Positions 9,586 through 18,929 are shown, counted from the first letter of the stretch. The stretch is 64,000 nt of DNA from Panacibacter microcysteis (GCF_015831355.1 NZ_JADWYR010000001.1:310001-374000), one strand, 5' to 3'. Made by a program: numbers and translations. The notes: generated by a model from the letters alone, not told the origin.

Positions 9586-9930
9586 ATGAAAGACTTCATG
9601 TTTATTTTCCGCAATGGAATTGAAAGCCGCAGAAACGCTGCACCCGAAGAAATGCAAAACAATATGCAACTATGGTTTGCATGGGTAGAAAAACTCAAAA
9701 GCCAGGGCGTATATGCCGGCGGCGAAGCACTAATGCCCGGCGGAAAAACAATAACCGGCGAAAAACAGGTTATCACAGACGGCCCCTTTGCCGAAAGCAA
9801 GGAACTGGTTGGCGGCTATTTTATTGTAAAAGCCGAAGACCTGGATAGCGCGGTGGCTTACACCAAAGATTATCCCGATTTTTCTATCGGCGGGTCAGTT
9901 GAAGTACGGGAAGTCGTAATATTTGAATAA
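9586..9930 (+). CDS. YCII-related (DGPF) family protein
   Basis: A 114-aa protein of the YCII/DGPF superfamily, small ferredoxin-fold-like alpha+beta proteins of uncertain biochemistry. The family signature TDGPFAESKE is near residue 65, followed by the conserved LVGGYFIV strand. Its stop codon shares one base with the ATG of the sigma-factor gene (TAATG at 9928-9932), so the pair is translationally coupled. This linkage is characteristic of ECF sigma factors with a long C-terminal extension (ECF42-type), in which DGPF proteins are the conserved neighbour and probable part of the signalling unit. Confidence 0.88.
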   Translation: MKDFMFIFRNGIESRRNAAPEEMQNNMQLWFAWVEKLKSQGVYAGGEALMPGGKTITGEKQVITDGPFAESKELVGGYFIVKAEDLDSAVAYTKDYPDFSIGGSVEVREVVIFE

Positions 9931-11207
9931 TGAGCTATCCGGCTTCTGAAATGCTTGTAGATCATCTTTTCCGCCACGAGGCGGGAAAGATGATTGCTGT
10001 GCTTACACGTTTGTTTGGCATGCACAACCTCTCTGTGGCAGAAGATGTGGTGCAGGAGGCTTTTCTCAAAGCAACACTTACCTGGAAACTGAAAGGTGTG
10101 CCAGCCAACCCGGCAGCATGGCTGATGCAGGTGGCAAAAAACAAAGCGCTGGATGTCTTGCGCCATAAAAATATTGCCGATCATTATTCTAAAGAGCTAC
10201 TGCATGAACTGCAGGAAACCACAGACCATTTTGTAGACCAGGTATTTCTTGATACTGAGATTGAAGACAGTCAGCTGCAACTGATGTTTGCATGTTGCCA
10301 TCCATTGCTTAACGAAGAAGATAAAGTTGCGCTCACCTTAAAAACGATTTCCGGGTTTGGCGTAAAAGAAATTGCAAAAGCCCTACTTACCAATGAAGAA
10401 ACAATTCAGAAAAGATTATACCGCGCCAAAAAATTTATACAGCAACACCACATTACACTCGAAGTACCTTATGGCCGGGCACTGCAACAAAGAACAGATA
10501 CGGTGCACACTATTTTGTACCTCCTTTTCAATGAAGGCTACAACGCAGCCAGGGCAGATGAACTGATACGACATGATCTTTGTGCAGAAGCAATGCGCTT
10601 AACACTTCTTTTGACCGAACATAAAACATTTGGTACTGCTGCTGCCTCTGCACTCCTCTCTTTAATGTGTTTTCATGCATCTCGCTTTGAGAGCAGGCTT
10701 GGCAAAGACAATACGATTATTTTGCTTGAACAGCAGGACCGTAGTTTGTGGAACCAGGCACTCATTGAACGAGGCTACCATTACCTTAACCAGTCCTGTT
10801 TTGGAGAAAATATTACGGTTTACCATCTTGAATCTGCCATAGCTGCTGAGCATTGCCTTGCAACAACATTTGCCGCAACCAATTTTCAGCGGCTGCTGCA
10901 ACTGTACAATATGCTGGCCGCGCTTAAACCTACGCCTGTTGTGCAGATGAACCGTTCTATCGTACTTTCATACACCGGAAAAACAGCCGAAGCAATTGAG
11001 CTGCTGTGCTCGGTAGAGAATATTGCCCACCTGCTAAAAACGCAATACCTTTTCAACGCTGTGCTGGCCGAGCTTTGCATGCGAAACGGTGAACCCCACA
11101 AAGCCAAATTGCATCTCGAAAAAGCACTTACTTTAACACAAAGTGAAGCAGAGAAAAAATTACTGCACGCAAAACTAAGGCACATACGCACTATAGAATT
11201 ATCGTAA
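9930..11207 (+). CDS. ECF-type RNA polymerase sigma factor with C-terminal extension (ECF42-like)
   Basis: A 425-aa sigma-70-family protein. Region sigma2 lies at about residues 10-90 (EDVVQEAFLKA, PAAWLMQVAKNKALDVLR). Region sigma4 is at about 125-180 (GVKEIAKALLTNEETIQKRLYRAK). The following 230 residues are an all-helical extension (DUF6596/TPR-like) including LLFNEGYNA and LCAEAMRLT. This architecture and the coupled DGPF gene place it in the ECF42-like group, where the extension rather than a membrane anti-sigma factor is thought to control activity. No anti-sigma gene is adjacent, which agrees. A GTAC repeat unit follows 10 bp after the stop. Confidence 0.88.
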   Translation: MSYPASEMLVDHLFRHEAGKMIAVLTRLFGMHNLSVAEDVVQEAFLKATLTWKLKGVPANPAAWLMQVAKNKALDVLRHKNIADHYSKELLHELQETTDHFVDQVFLDTEIEDSQLQLMFACCHPLLNEEDKVALTLKTISGFGVKEIAKALLTNEETIQKRLYRAKKFIQQHHITLEVPYGRALQQRTDTVHTILYLLFNEGYNAARADELIRHDLCAEAMRLTLLLTEHKTFGTAAASALLSLMCFHASRFESRLGKDNTIILLEQQDRSLWNQALIERGYHYLNQSCFGENITVYHLESAIAAEHCLATTFAATNFQRLLQLYNMLAALKPTPVVQMNRSIVLSYTGKTAEAIELLCSVENIAHLLKTQYLFNAVLAELCMRNGEPHKAKLHLEKALTLTQSEAEKKLLHAKLRHIRTIELS

Positions 11208-11217
11208 ATAATGTTTG

Positions 11218-11268
11218 GTACCCGGCAGCTGTTTTTCAATAAAGCATCGTTGCGTCGCACTCTTGTAC
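11218..11268 (-). repeat. GTAC repeat unit, type B head (inverted)
   Basis: A perfect B head in inverse orientation (11249-11268) with a tail starting GTACCCGGCAGC at 11218. It lies between the convergent sigma-factor and coaD genes. With the A unit at 11946 it brackets coaD head-to-head. Confidence 0.85.
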
Positions 11269-11356
11269 TGCACAAAAGGTGGCGGCAATGATATTGCATA
11301 CCTGCCGTTGCTTTTATGCAATCTGCATGCATACAAACATTAAAAGCTGGTGGTTA

Positions 11357-11827
11357 TTATTGCTTAAGCGATCGTATTACTTCTGCCGGAAGAAAAGAAG
11401 AAACATCTCCATGATGCCTTAAAATATCTCTTACAATAGTGGAAGCTACAGATGTAAACCTGGGCTCTACAGTAAGAAAAACAGTCTCTATAGATTTATC
11501 AAGGGTACGGTTGGCGTCTGCAATAGTTTTTTCATATTCAAAATCGCTTACAAAACGAATACCACGCAAAATAAAATTTGCACCAATGGTTTTGCAGAAG
11601 TTTACCGTAAGACCATCGTAAGCATGTACTTCAATCTTTGATTCGTTTTTGTAGATTTCCCTGAACCACTCCATACGCTGCTCTACAGAGAACATTGGGG
11701 CTTTTGCCGGGTTTAAACCTATGCCAACAATGATCTTGTCGAACAATGGTAATGCACGGTTAATGATATCTGTATGACCGAGTGTTACAGGATCGAAAGT
11801 GCCGGGAAATAAACAAACGCGACTCAT
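11357..11827 (-). CDS. coaD: Phosphopantetheine adenylyltransferase
   Basis: A 156-aa cytoplasmic enzyme that transfers AMP from ATP to 4'-phosphopantetheine, the penultimate step of coenzyme A synthesis. The nucleotidyltransferase signature is at the N-terminus (GTFDPVTLGHTDII, with the T-x-G-H motif), RGIR lies near residue 90 and the C-terminal SSTxVR-like segment appears as VASTIVRD. The length matches the family (about 160 aa). The start is an ATG giving the canonical short N-terminus. It is monocistronic and bracketed by two GTAC repeat units. Confidence 0.95.
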   Translation of the reverse strand: MSRVCLFPGTFDPVTLGHTDIINRALPLFDKIIVGIGLNPAKAPMFSVEQRMEWFREIYKNESKIEVHAYDGLTVNFCKTIGANFILRGIRFVSDFEYEKTIADANRTLDKSIETVFLTVEPRFTSVASTIVRDILRHHGDVSSFLPAEVIRSLKQ

Positions 11828-11945
11828 GGTTGTACATTTTGGATGCCTGGTATAAAAAATGACTGTTGCCTGTATTGTAACCTAACGCTTAAGAACTTGC
11901 GCTGCTATAGAAAAAGGAACGCTGCAGACGCCATAAAAAAGGAAC

Positions 11946-11997
11946 GTTGAAGTGAGTGACACAACAGGCGATGCCATGGAATACCGCAGCTGACAAA
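11946..11997 (+). repeat. GTAC repeat unit, type A head
   Basis: Reads GTTGAAGTGAGTGACACAAC (11946-11965, two changes in the GTAC end) followed by the type A tail AGGCGATGCC. It lies between coaD and pyrB. Confidence 0.75.
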
Positions 11998-12053
11998 TAA
12001 AATAAACTTATAACATTAAACGCAGCTGATAATAAAACGCCTGTTTGGCAATA

Positions 12054-12980
12054 CTAATTCTCCCTGTTGGCCAACAGGTATAAAACAGCCATACGCACTG
12101 CTACGCCATTCTCTACCTGGTTTAATATAATGCTATGTGGCCCGTCTGCAACATCGCTGTCTAACTCAACCCCACGGTTTATAGGACCCGGATGCATGAT
12201 AACAATTTCTTTCTGAAGTTTTTCCAGCATGCTGCGTTTTATACCGTATGCAAGATTGTATTCCCGCAGAGAGGAGAACAGCGGCTGGTTCTGTCGCTCC
12301 AGTTGTATCCTCAGCACATTGGCCACATCGCACCATTGCAATGCTTCCATTACATTGTAAGTAACGTTTACGCCATACGCTTCTTTGATGTATTTTGGAA
12401 TAAGCGTTGGCGGCCCTGCTATTAAAATTTCTGCGCCCATTTTACGAAGCAGGTAAATATTGCTTTGCGCTACGCGGCTGTGCATTATATCGCCGATGAT
12501 CGCTACTTTCAAACCCTGTAAAGTGCCTTTTTTTTCAATCATGGAAAATGCATCGAGCAGGCCTTGTGTAGGGTGCTCGTTAATACCGTCTCCTGCGTTT
12601 ACAATGGCGGCCGGTATATGTTTGGCAAGGAAATGCGGCGCACCACTTGCGCTGTGGCGCATGACCACCATATCTACTTTCATACTGAGAATATTATTCA
12701 CCGTATCGAGCAGCGTTTCACCTTTTGCAGCAGATGATGTACTTGCAGCAAAGTTGAGTGTATCTGCAGAAAGCCTTCGTTCCGCCAGTTCAAAACTCAT
12801 GCGTGTACGCGTAGAGTTTTCGTAAAAGAGGTTGACAATGGTTACATCTCTGAGTGAGGGAACTTTTTTTACCGGTCTTTGTAGTACTTCTTTGAACTGC
12901 TGCGCTGTGGAAAGAATGAGTTCTATATCTTCCCTGGTGAGGTCTTTGATACCGAGCAGATGTCGTGTAGAAAGTTTCAT
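12054..12980 (-). CDS. pyrB: Aspartate carbamoyltransferase catalytic subunit
   Basis: A 308-aa enzyme that forms N-carbamoyl-L-aspartate from carbamoyl phosphate and aspartate in pyrimidine synthesis. The carbamoyl-phosphate loop is seen as FYENSTRTRMSFE near residue 53, the HPTQ motif as NEHPTQGLLD and the C-terminal signature as MHPGPINRGVE. I chose ATG 12980 (MKLSTRHLLG), since the longer frame to 13013 adds residues absent from the family. A TATCTTCG sequence just upstream (12988-12995) is a near match to the -7 box. pyrR lies about 200 bp upstream on the same strand. No regulatory subunit gene (pyrI) is adjacent. Confidence 0.95.
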   Translation of the reverse strand: MKLSTRHLLGIKDLTREDIELILSTAQQFKEVLQRPVKKVPSLRDVTIVNLFYENSTRTRMSFELAERRLSADTLNFAASTSSAAKGETLLDTVNNILSMKVDMVVMRHSASGAPHFLAKHIPAAIVNAGDGINEHPTQGLLDAFSMIEKKGTLQGLKVAIIGDIMHSRVAQSNIYLLRKMGAEILIAGPPTLIPKYIKEAYGVNVTYNVMEALQWCDVANVLRIQLERQNQPLFSSLREYNLAYGIKRSMLEKLQKEIVIMHPGPINRGVELDSDVADGPHSIILNQVENGVAVRMAVLYLLANREN

Positions 12981-13184
12981 TAAAGAGCGAAGATAAAGGG
13001 AAAGCAAATACAAGAATGAAGAAAAAGTTGTAAGAACTGAGATTGCGGTTGCAGGTTAAAAACAGTATTCCCGTACAGGTACCATTACAGGAAAACACAG
13101 GAACATCAAACACCCGGCTGCGTTTGAGAAAATTATAGAGTGAATGTTGTTTTAGCTGCGGCGGCGCATTCAATTGCTTATTTA

Positions 13185-13706
13185 TTACACGAGAACCACA
13201 TCATCCTTACCGTCTTTTTCTTTCCAGTGTACAAAAACTTTTTGAGATGGAAATGTGTCTATTGTGCGGCCAACATAATCTGCATGTATGGGCAATTCAC
13301 GGTTAAAGCGCCGGTCGATGAGTACGCAAAGTTCTACTTTGGCCGGCCGGCCAAAATCAAGCAAGGCATCAAGGGCTGCACGTATGGTGCGACCGGTCCA
13401 TAAAACATCATCGATGATAACAACGCTCTTGTTTTCTATGCTGAAATTGATATCCGTTTTGTTGGCAATTTTAAGTTCCTTGCGCACATCATCGCGGTAA
13501 AAAGTAATATCCAGTTTGCCGTATTGAATTTTGTCCGGTGCAATCAGCATTTTCAATTCATCCACTATTCGGTCACTCACATATATACCTCTTGGCTGAA
13601 TGCCTATGATTACTGTATCGTTAAGTTCGAGATGGTGTTCAAGAATATTATGCGCCAGTCTTTTTATACTCAATGCAACCTGCTGCTCAGATAAAATAGA
13701 TTTCAA
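13185..13706 (-). CDS. pyrR: Bifunctional pyrimidine regulator / uracil phosphoribosyltransferase PyrR
   Basis: A 173-aa type I phosphoribosyltransferase-fold protein. The PRPP loop is VVIIDDVLWTGRT near residue 93; IQPRGIYV and the basic ELPIHADYVG segment also match PyrR. In Gram-positives PyrR binds pyr mRNA to cause attenuation and has weak uracil phosphoribosyltransferase activity; in Bacteroidota only the family membership is clear. The start appears to be TTG at 13706: an in-frame TGA lies three codons upstream and the next ATG would remove about 50 conserved residues. It precedes pyrB on the same strand, supporting a pyrimidine role. I see no obvious attenuator between them. Confidence 0.88.
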   Translation of the reverse strand: MKSILSEQQVALSIKRLAHNILEHHLELNDTVIIGIQPRGIYVSDRIVDELKMLIAPDKIQYGKLDITFYRDDVRKELKIANKTDINFSIENKSVVIIDDVLWTGRTIRAALDALLDFGRPAKVELCVLIDRRFNRELPIHADYVGRTIDTFPSQKVFVHWKEKDGKDDVVLV

Positions 13707-13766
13707 TGCAGTTCAATTTTGCACTAAAATAAAACATTCGGTTGCACCGGCAAAGAAGAAGATTTT

Positions 13767-13817
13767 GAACCCGGCAGCAGTACTACTATCGGGCTTCGTT
13801 GCGTCGCACTCTTGTAC
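13767..13817 (-). repeat. GTAC repeat unit, type B head (inverted)
   Basis: A perfect inverted B head (13798-13817) with the tail starting GAACCCGGCAGCAG at 13767. It lies upstream of pyrR, and faces away from the A unit at 15572 across the reductase/DinB operon. Confidence 0.85.
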
Positions 13818-13880
13818 TGCATTACTGCAGGCAGCAACGATACTGCATGTCTTACTTTCAAGTAATGGACAAACATAAAA

Positions 13881-14402
13881 TCATTTTTCTTTCGAATAAG
13901 CAGTTAATGCATTTACCGTAACCAGTAGCTGGCCCGTATGCCGCATAGTATGTTCTGCGGCATGAACCAGTAAACCAATTACGGTAGAGGGCACATGTTT
14001 ACGGCCTACCGCCCTTACCGCTGTAAGGGTTGAAGCATCTGTGTGTTTCAGTTGCTCCAGCGCAAGGTTTACCTGCATGTTGAAGTTTGCCAGCAGCGTA
14101 TTACTTACAATGTTTTTATCCGGGTTAGTTTCCGCATTAAGGTAGTCGAGTTGTTTTTCGGTTAGCTGCTCTCCTCTTGCATAAGTAAACAGCCGGTCTA
14201 AAACACCCGCCAGGTGCAGCAGGTGAAAAGCAGGAGATGCCATACCTGCAATGCTGCTGAAAAGTAAGCCTGCATCAAATCCTGTCATCATTTCATTTAC
14301 TTCTGCACGGGCCTGCAACAAAGCGTGCGCTACCGGCTGAAGTAATGCCGGAATATCTGCCACAGGGCCACGCAGCCAATACTCGGTTGATTTTTCTGCC
14401 AT
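13881..14402 (-). CDS. DinB-superfamily protein
   Basis: A 173-aa four-helix-bundle protein of the DinB/YfiT type. The putative metal-binding histidines are in the HLLHLAGVLDR helix (about residue 60) and the HAAEHTMRHTGQLL helix near the C-terminus. Members are metal-dependent, often thiol-transferase-like, with mostly unknown substrates. The gene starts 10 bp after the stop of the ferredoxin-type reductase gene, so the two form an operon, suggesting a redox or detoxification context (inference). Confidence 0.75.
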   Translation of the reverse strand: MAEKSTEYWLRGPVADIPALLQPVAHALLQARAEVNEMMTGFDAGLLFSSIAGMASPAFHLLHLAGVLDRLFTYARGEQLTEKQLDYLNAETNPDKNIVSNTLLANFNMQVNLALEQLKHTDASTLTAVRAVGRKHVPSTVIGLLVHAAEHTMRHTGQLLVTVNALTAYSKEK

Positions 14403-14411
14403 ATTTTACGT

Positions 14412-15449
14412 TTAAAAGTTTATTTTAACGTCTCCGCCAACCGGGTAAGCCTGGCAGGTAAGAATAAGTCCTTTCTCTACTTCATCATCCATCAATACTT
14501 CATTATAGGCCATCCAGACTTTACCGGATGTACACAGTGCAGCACAACTGCCGCAACGCCCGGCCTCACAACTGTATGGCAGGGTAATACCATTGGCTTT
14601 GGCTGCGGCAAGTATGGTAGACGGGTACTGCACTGCTATCTTAAATGACTGATTGTTGACTTGTATAACTGCGGTGTGTTTGCCTGTATCCGGCGGAACA
14701 GGTTTTGTTATTCTTGGCAATGTGCTGAATTGCTCTTTAAATATGTTGTTTGACGGCACGCCATAGGTACGTAGTGTTATTTGTATCATCAGCATATAGT
14801 CAAACGGGCCGCACATAAAATAAAGGTCTTGTGTACCAGCTTTGTAATTATCAAGCAGGTTGTTAAGCAGGTAATTGCTTAACCTGGCCTGCCGAAAATG
14901 ATGGTGATCGCTGTAGAACCAAACAATATGAAACCGGCCTTCAAACTGTTGTTGCAGCGCCATTAACTGCGCAAAAAATATTACTTCTTTTTTACTGCTG
15001 TTGCTGTAAACCAGCACAACAGTTACATCTTTCCACATTTGCAGCCCGGCTCTGATAAGTGCATAAACGGGTGTAATACCGCTGCCGGCCGCAAAAAAGA
15101 AAAGTTGTTTTGTTTCTTGCGGTAATACCGGTGGCAGGGTAAAAAAACCGTTGACCCCTGTTGTTAAGAATTCATCACCCACCAGGACATGATCTAACAT
15201 ATATCTTGAATATTCTCCGTTGGCCACACGCTTGATCGTGATACACATCTGATCTTCCCCGGGAACAGCAGTAATGGAAAAAGATCTTCTTTTTTCTATA
15301 CCGGTATTCGTGAAAATGAGTGTAATAAACTGCCCGGGTTTATACACCGGTTTCCAGTTATTGAGCGGTTGCAATACAAATGTTTTTGCTGATGGCGTTT
15401 CAGCAATAATGCCTGCTATTTTTACTTTATGAAGAATAGTAGTGTCCAT
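14412..15449 (-). CDS. Ferredoxin-type oxidoreductase (FNR-like FAD/NAD domain plus 2Fe-2S)
   Basis: A 345-aa protein with the arrangement of PaaE/Hcr-type reductases. An FAD-binding barrel contains RRSFSIT near residue 55. An NAD(P)-binding domain contains GSGITPVYALI and FMCGPFDYM. A C-terminal plant-type [2Fe-2S] domain has the cysteine pattern CEAGRCGSCAALC plus a later TCQAYP cysteine. It should pass electrons from NAD(P)H through FAD to the iron-sulphur centre and then to an oxygenase or other acceptor, which is not encoded nearby. The frame to 15476 begins with TTG; ATG 15449 fits the family N-terminus. It is in an operon with the DinB gene. Confidence 0.88.
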   Translation of the reverse strand: MDTTILHKVKIAGIIAETPSAKTFVLQPLNNWKPVYKPGQFITLIFTNTGIEKRRSFSITAVPGEDQMCITIKRVANGEYSRYMLDHVLVGDEFLTTGVNGFFTLPPVLPQETKQLFFFAAGSGITPVYALIRAGLQMWKDVTVVLVYSNSSKKEVIFFAQLMALQQQFEGRFHIVWFYSDHHHFRQARLSNYLLNNLLDNYKAGTQDLYFMCGPFDYMLMIQITLRTYGVPSNNIFKEQFSTLPRITKPVPPDTGKHTAVIQVNNQSFKIAVQYPSTILAAAKANGITLPYSCEAGRCGSCAALCTSGKVWMAYNEVLMDDEVEKGLILTCQAYPVGGDVKINF

Positions 15450-15571
15450 CTTTCCAAAAGTAAATGATGAAAACAAAAAAGCGCGACATATGCCACGCTA
15501 TATCCCTATACGCTTTGAAGTATGCCCGAAGAGGTAGAGCGTGCCCGGCTATGCCCAAAAAAGTTTCTGCA

Positions 15572-15623
15572 GCTGAAGTGAGTGACACAACCGGGGCTTC
15601 ATAGTAGTAATGCAGCCAGGACA
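15572..15623 (+). repeat. GTAC repeat unit, type A head with B-like tail
   Basis: The core AAGTGAGTGACACAAC (15576-15591) is intact while the GTAC end is degraded to GCTG. The tail GGGGCTTCATAGTAGTAATGCAGCC matches type B tails, so the unit is a mosaic. Confidence 0.75.
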
Positions 15624-15629
15624 TCAAAC

Positions 15630-15655
15630 AAAAAAATCCCGCTACATGGCGGGAT
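15630..15655 (-). terminator. Intrinsic terminator of the DsbA-like gene
   Basis: Stem ATCCCGC / GCGGGAT (15636-15642 / 15649-15655) with a 6-nt loop, followed on the minus strand by TTTTTTTG, directly after the stop at 15662. Confidence 0.85.
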
Positions 15656-15661
15656 AATTTT

Positions 15662-16234
15662 TTATGCAACCTGCTTTTTGGCAGTAGTTTTCTTTTTTGA
15701 TTTTTTCAGGGCTTCTTCTATAGCTGCACTGATGTTTGCGTAAGTAGGCTTGCCCTGCAATGGTTCGTCATTTATAAAAAATGCGGGCAGCTCTTTTACA
15801 CCGCGGTCCAGTCCTTCTTTAAGATCGTCCTGCACCTGCCAGCCAAAAGTACCGTCGACAAGATTGGTAAGAAAGTTCTTATTTTTTATTCCTACTTCTT
15901 TTGAATATAACTTAAGGCTAACGGTACCAAGGTTGCGCCTGTTGTTGAACATTTCATTGTGCATTTCCCAGAATTTGCCTTCCTGGATGGCTGCAACGGC
16001 TGCTTCTGCTGCCTTCATGCTGCGCTGGTGTATGCGTGTTTGTGGAAAATGACGAAAATTGAACCGCACCTGGCCTTCATAATCATTCAACACCTGCTTT
16101 ACTACCTCATTGGCTTTGGCGCAATCTTCATTTTCATATTCGAGGAATTCCATGATGGTAACCGGCGCATCGGTTTTGCCTACAAATACATCTTTCGGCT
16201 CTATTATCTCCATCACCTCTTTTTTGAACGCCAT
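15662..16234 (-). CDS. DsbA-like thioredoxin-fold protein with a single active-site cysteine
   Basis: A 190-aa protein of the DsbA/Thioredoxin_4 type: strand VTIMEFLEYEN, then NEDC where CxxC is expected, NFRHFPQTRIHQRS, and a cis-proline loop LPAFFIND. The first active-site cysteine is replaced by Asn35 and only Cys38 remains, so it cannot be a normal disulphide oxidase; it may be a monothiol reductase or bind substrates by mixed disulphide. No signal peptide is visible, and a lysine-rich tail ends the protein. The ATG at 16234 is preceded by AAAGGAGTCAATT, a rare strong Shine-Dalgarno sequence for this phylum, which decides the start. Its terminator follows at once. Confidence 0.8.
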   Translation of the reverse strand: MAFKKEVMEIIEPKDVFVGKTDAPVTIMEFLEYENEDCAKANEVVKQVLNDYEGQVRFNFRHFPQTRIHQRSMKAAEAAVAAIQEGKFWEMHNEMFNNRRNLGTVSLKLYSKEVGIKNKNFLTNLVDGTFGWQVQDDLKEGLDRGVKELPAFFINDEPLQGKPTYANISAAIEEALKKSKKKTTAKKQVA

Positions 16235-16250
16235 AATTGACTCCTTTCTT
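16226..16250 (-). promoter_or_regulatory. Strong Shine-Dalgarno sequence
   Basis: On the minus strand AAAGGAG lies 7 bases before ATG 16234. Nearly all other genes here lack any such sequence, so this site is unusual and may mean high translation or a transferred expression signal. Confidence 0.6.
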
Positions 16251-16265
16251 TTTGTTTTGATATGT

Positions 16266-16297
16266 AAAAACAAGTGCCACCGCTTGGCGATGGCACT
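16266..16297 (-). terminator. clpB terminator
   Basis: Stem AGTGCCA / TGGCACT (16273-16279 / 16291-16297) with a further inner CGC/GCG pairing; on the minus strand TGTTTTT follows. It lies 5 bp past the clpB stop. Confidence 0.85.
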
Positions 16298-16301
16298 GTA
16301 T

Positions 16302-18929
16302 TTATTTTCTTTTTACTTCTGTCTTTTCCAGTTCAGGTGTTTCATTTCTAAAAACAACCGTTCCGTCGAACACATCCACCAGTACTGGTTTTGATTTATC
16401 AATATCCCCGGCCAAAATTCGCTTACTTAACTGATTAACAATCTCTTTCTGAATTAAACGTTTTAGAGGCCTAGCACCAAACTGCGGATCATACCCATTT
16501 TCTGCAAGAAAATCTACCAGGTAATCGCTGAACGCCAAATGTATATTATTTTCAGCTACCAATTGCTGCAATTGTTTCAATTGTATGTTAATGATGCTTC
16601 TTATTTCTTTCCTGAGCAACGGGTGGAACATGATAATTTCGTCTACCCTGTTGAGAAACTCGGGACGTATAGTTTGGCGTAACAGGTTCATTACCTCTAC
16701 TTTAGCCCTTCCGGTAGCTTCTTCTACATTGTTTTCATCCACGTTATCGAAAGCATCCTGTATAAGGTGGCTGCCGATGTTGCTGGTCATAATAATAATG
16801 GTATTTTTAAAATTTACCACCCTGCCTTTGTTATCTGTAAGGCGGCCATCATCCAGCACCTGCAGCAGAACGTTCCATACATCAGGGTGTGCTTTTTCAA
16901 TCTCATCCAGCAGCACCACGCTGTAAGGTTTGCGGCGTACTGCTTCTGTAAGCTGCCCGCCTTCATCGTAACCCACATAACCCGGAGGCGCTCCCACAAG
17001 TCTTGATACTGTGTGTTTTTCCTGGTATTCACTCATATCTATGCGGGTCATCATGCCTTCATCATCAAAAAGGTATTCTGCCAGCGCTTTTGCCAGCTCT
17101 GTTTTACCTACGCCGGTAGTGCCAAGAAATATAAATGAGCCGATAGGCTTTTTAGGGTCCTGCAAACCTGCGCGGCTTCTGCGTATGGCATCTGCCACGG
17201 CTGTAATCGCTTCGTCCTGGCCTACCACACGCTCATGCAGATGATCCTCCAGTTTCAACAGTTTTTCCCTTTCGCTCTGCAGCATTTTTGAAACCGGGAT
17301 ACCTGTGGCTTTGGCAATACTTTCAGCAATGTCTTCTGCATCTACTTCCTCTTTCATAATGCGCTTGTCGCTCAGCGTATCTAGTTCTTTAGAGAGTGTA
17401 CCTATAATCTGCTCTTTATCCTTTATTTTACCGTAGCGGATCTCTGCTACCTTACCATAATCACCGTTTCGCTCTGCCTGTTCTGCTTCCAGCTTTAGTT
17501 GCTCTATCTCTGCTTTTGCATTCTGCACCTTTTCTACCAATTCTTTCTCTTCTTTCCATTTGGCCTTAAATGTGTCGCGCTGTACGGAGAGGTTGGCAAT
17601 TTCGGTATTCAGTTCTTTAAGCGTTGTTTCGTCATTTTCCCTTTTGATCGCTTCGCGTTCGATCTCCAATTGCCGTATTTGTCGTTCCAGTTTATCCAGT
17701 TCCTCGGGCATGGAATTCATTTCCAGGCGAAGTTTGGCTGCGCTTTCATCAATCAGGTCTATGGCCTTGTCTGGCAGAAAACGATCGGTAATATAGCGGT
17801 GCGATAATTCAACCGCGGCTATAATTGCTTCATCTTTGATACGCACATGGTGGTGTGTTTCGTAACGGTCTTTTAAACCGCGCAAGATGGAAATAGCGTC
17901 TTCCACGTTTGGCTCTTCGATCATAACCTTTTGAAAACGGCGCTCCAGGGCTTTATCTTTTTCAAAGAACTTCTGGTATTCATTAAGCGTTGTAGCACCA
18001 ATAGCCCGCAGTTCTCCACGTGACAGTGCTGGTTTAAGAATGTTGGCAGCATCCATGGCACCTTCGCCCCCACCTGCACCTACAAGCGTATGAATTTCAT
18101 CTATGAATAACACAATTTCCCCTTCACTTGTTGAAACTTCTTTTACAACGCCCTTTAAGCGCTCTTCAAATTCGCCCTTATATTTTGCCCCGGCAATAAG
18201 CTGGCCCATATCGAGCGCATAAATCACCTTACTTTTCAGGTTTTCGGGTACATCGCCATTTACAATACGCATAGCCAACCCTTCTGCTATGGCGGTTTTA
18301 CCAACACCAGGTTCGCCAACTAAAATGGGGTTATTTTTCGAGCGGCGGCTAAGGATATGCAGAGTTCTGCGGATCTCTTCATCACGGCCGATAACAGGAT
18401 CCAGCTTACCCTGCCTTGCCATTTCGTTCAGGTTTTTTGCATATTTATTCAGCGCATTAAACTGTGTTTCCTGCGTTTGAGACTTCACAGTTTCACCTTT
18501 GCGTAAATCGTTGATGGCGGTGATCAATCCTTTTTCTGTAACGCCTGCATCTTTCAGCAGTTTGGCAGTAGCATCGTTTCCCTGTACTATTGCGAGCAAT
18601 AAATGCTCGGGTGTTACAAATTCATCATTGAACTTCTTTAAAGCTGCACCCGCCCGTAGTACAACACTGTTCGCTTCGCGGCCAATCATCTGCGCCGGCT
18701 CTGTGCTTGTTTTAGGAAGTTTTGCCAAAAGCTCGGCCAACTTGTTTTCAACAAGGTTAACGGTTACGTTGTTCTTTTTAAGTAAATAGTCAACAGGCGA
18801 ATCTTCCATATCGAGCAGGGCTTTTAAAATATGCTCTGTTTCAATATTCGGATTTTGGTTATTAAACGCCAGCTGCTGCGCCTGTTGTACAGCTTCTGCC
18901 GCTTTAATGGTGAAATTCCCTAAGTTCAT
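16302..18929 (-). CDS. clpB: ATP-dependent chaperone ClpB
   Basis: An 875-aa AAA+ disaggregase of full family length. It comprises the Clp_N repeat domain (1-145), the first AAA domain with Walker A GEPGVGKT near residue 206, the coiled-coil M-domain at about 400-530 (rich in Glu and Lys heptads), the second AAA domain with GTTGVGKT near 607 and the C-terminal D2-small domain. It threads aggregated proteins through its hexamer pore, working with DnaK. The start at 18929 gives the canonical [10 protein letters not shown]. No HrcA-like CIRCE palindrome is visible upstream; instead a GTAC repeat pair fills the divergent region. Confidence 0.97.
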   Translation of the reverse strand: MNLGNFTIKAAEAVQQAQQLAFNNQNPNIETEHILKALLDMEDSPVDYLLKKNNVTVNLVENKLAELLAKLPKTSTEPAQMIGREANSVVLRAGAALKKFNDEFVTPEHLLLAIVQGNDATAKLLKDAGVTEKGLITAINDLRKGETVKSQTQETQFNALNKYAKNLNEMARQGKLDPVIGRDEEIRRTLHILSRRSKNNPILVGEPGVGKTAIAEGLAMRIVNGDVPENLKSKVIYALDMGQLIAGAKYKGEFEERLKGVVKEVSTSEGEIVLFIDEIHTLVGAGGGEGAMDAANILKPALSRGELRAIGATTLNEYQKFFEKDKALERRFQKVMIEEPNVEDAISILRGLKDRYETHHHVRIKDEAIIAAVELSHRYITDRFLPDKAIDLIDESAAKLRLEMNSMPEELDKLERQIRQLEIEREAIKRENDETTLKELNTEIANLSVQRDTFKAKWKEEKELVEKVQNAKAEIEQLKLEAEQAERNGDYGKVAEIRYGKIKDKEQIIGTLSKELDTLSDKRIMKEEVDAEDIAESIAKATGIPVSKMLQSEREKLLKLEDHLHERVVGQDEAITAVADAIRRSRAGLQDPKKPIGSFIFLGTTGVGKTELAKALAEYLFDDEGMMTRIDMSEYQEKHTVSRLVGAPPGYVGYDEGGQLTEAVRRKPYSVVLLDEIEKAHPDVWNVLLQVLDDGRLTDNKGRVVNFKNTIIIMTSNIGSHLIQDAFDNVDENNVEEATGRAKVEVMNLLRQTIRPEFLNRVDEIIMFHPLLRKEIRSIINIQLKQLQQLVAENNIHLAFSDYLVDFLAENGYDPQFGARPLKRLIQKEIVNQLSKRILAGDIDKSKPVLVDVFDGTVVFRNETPELEKTEVKRK

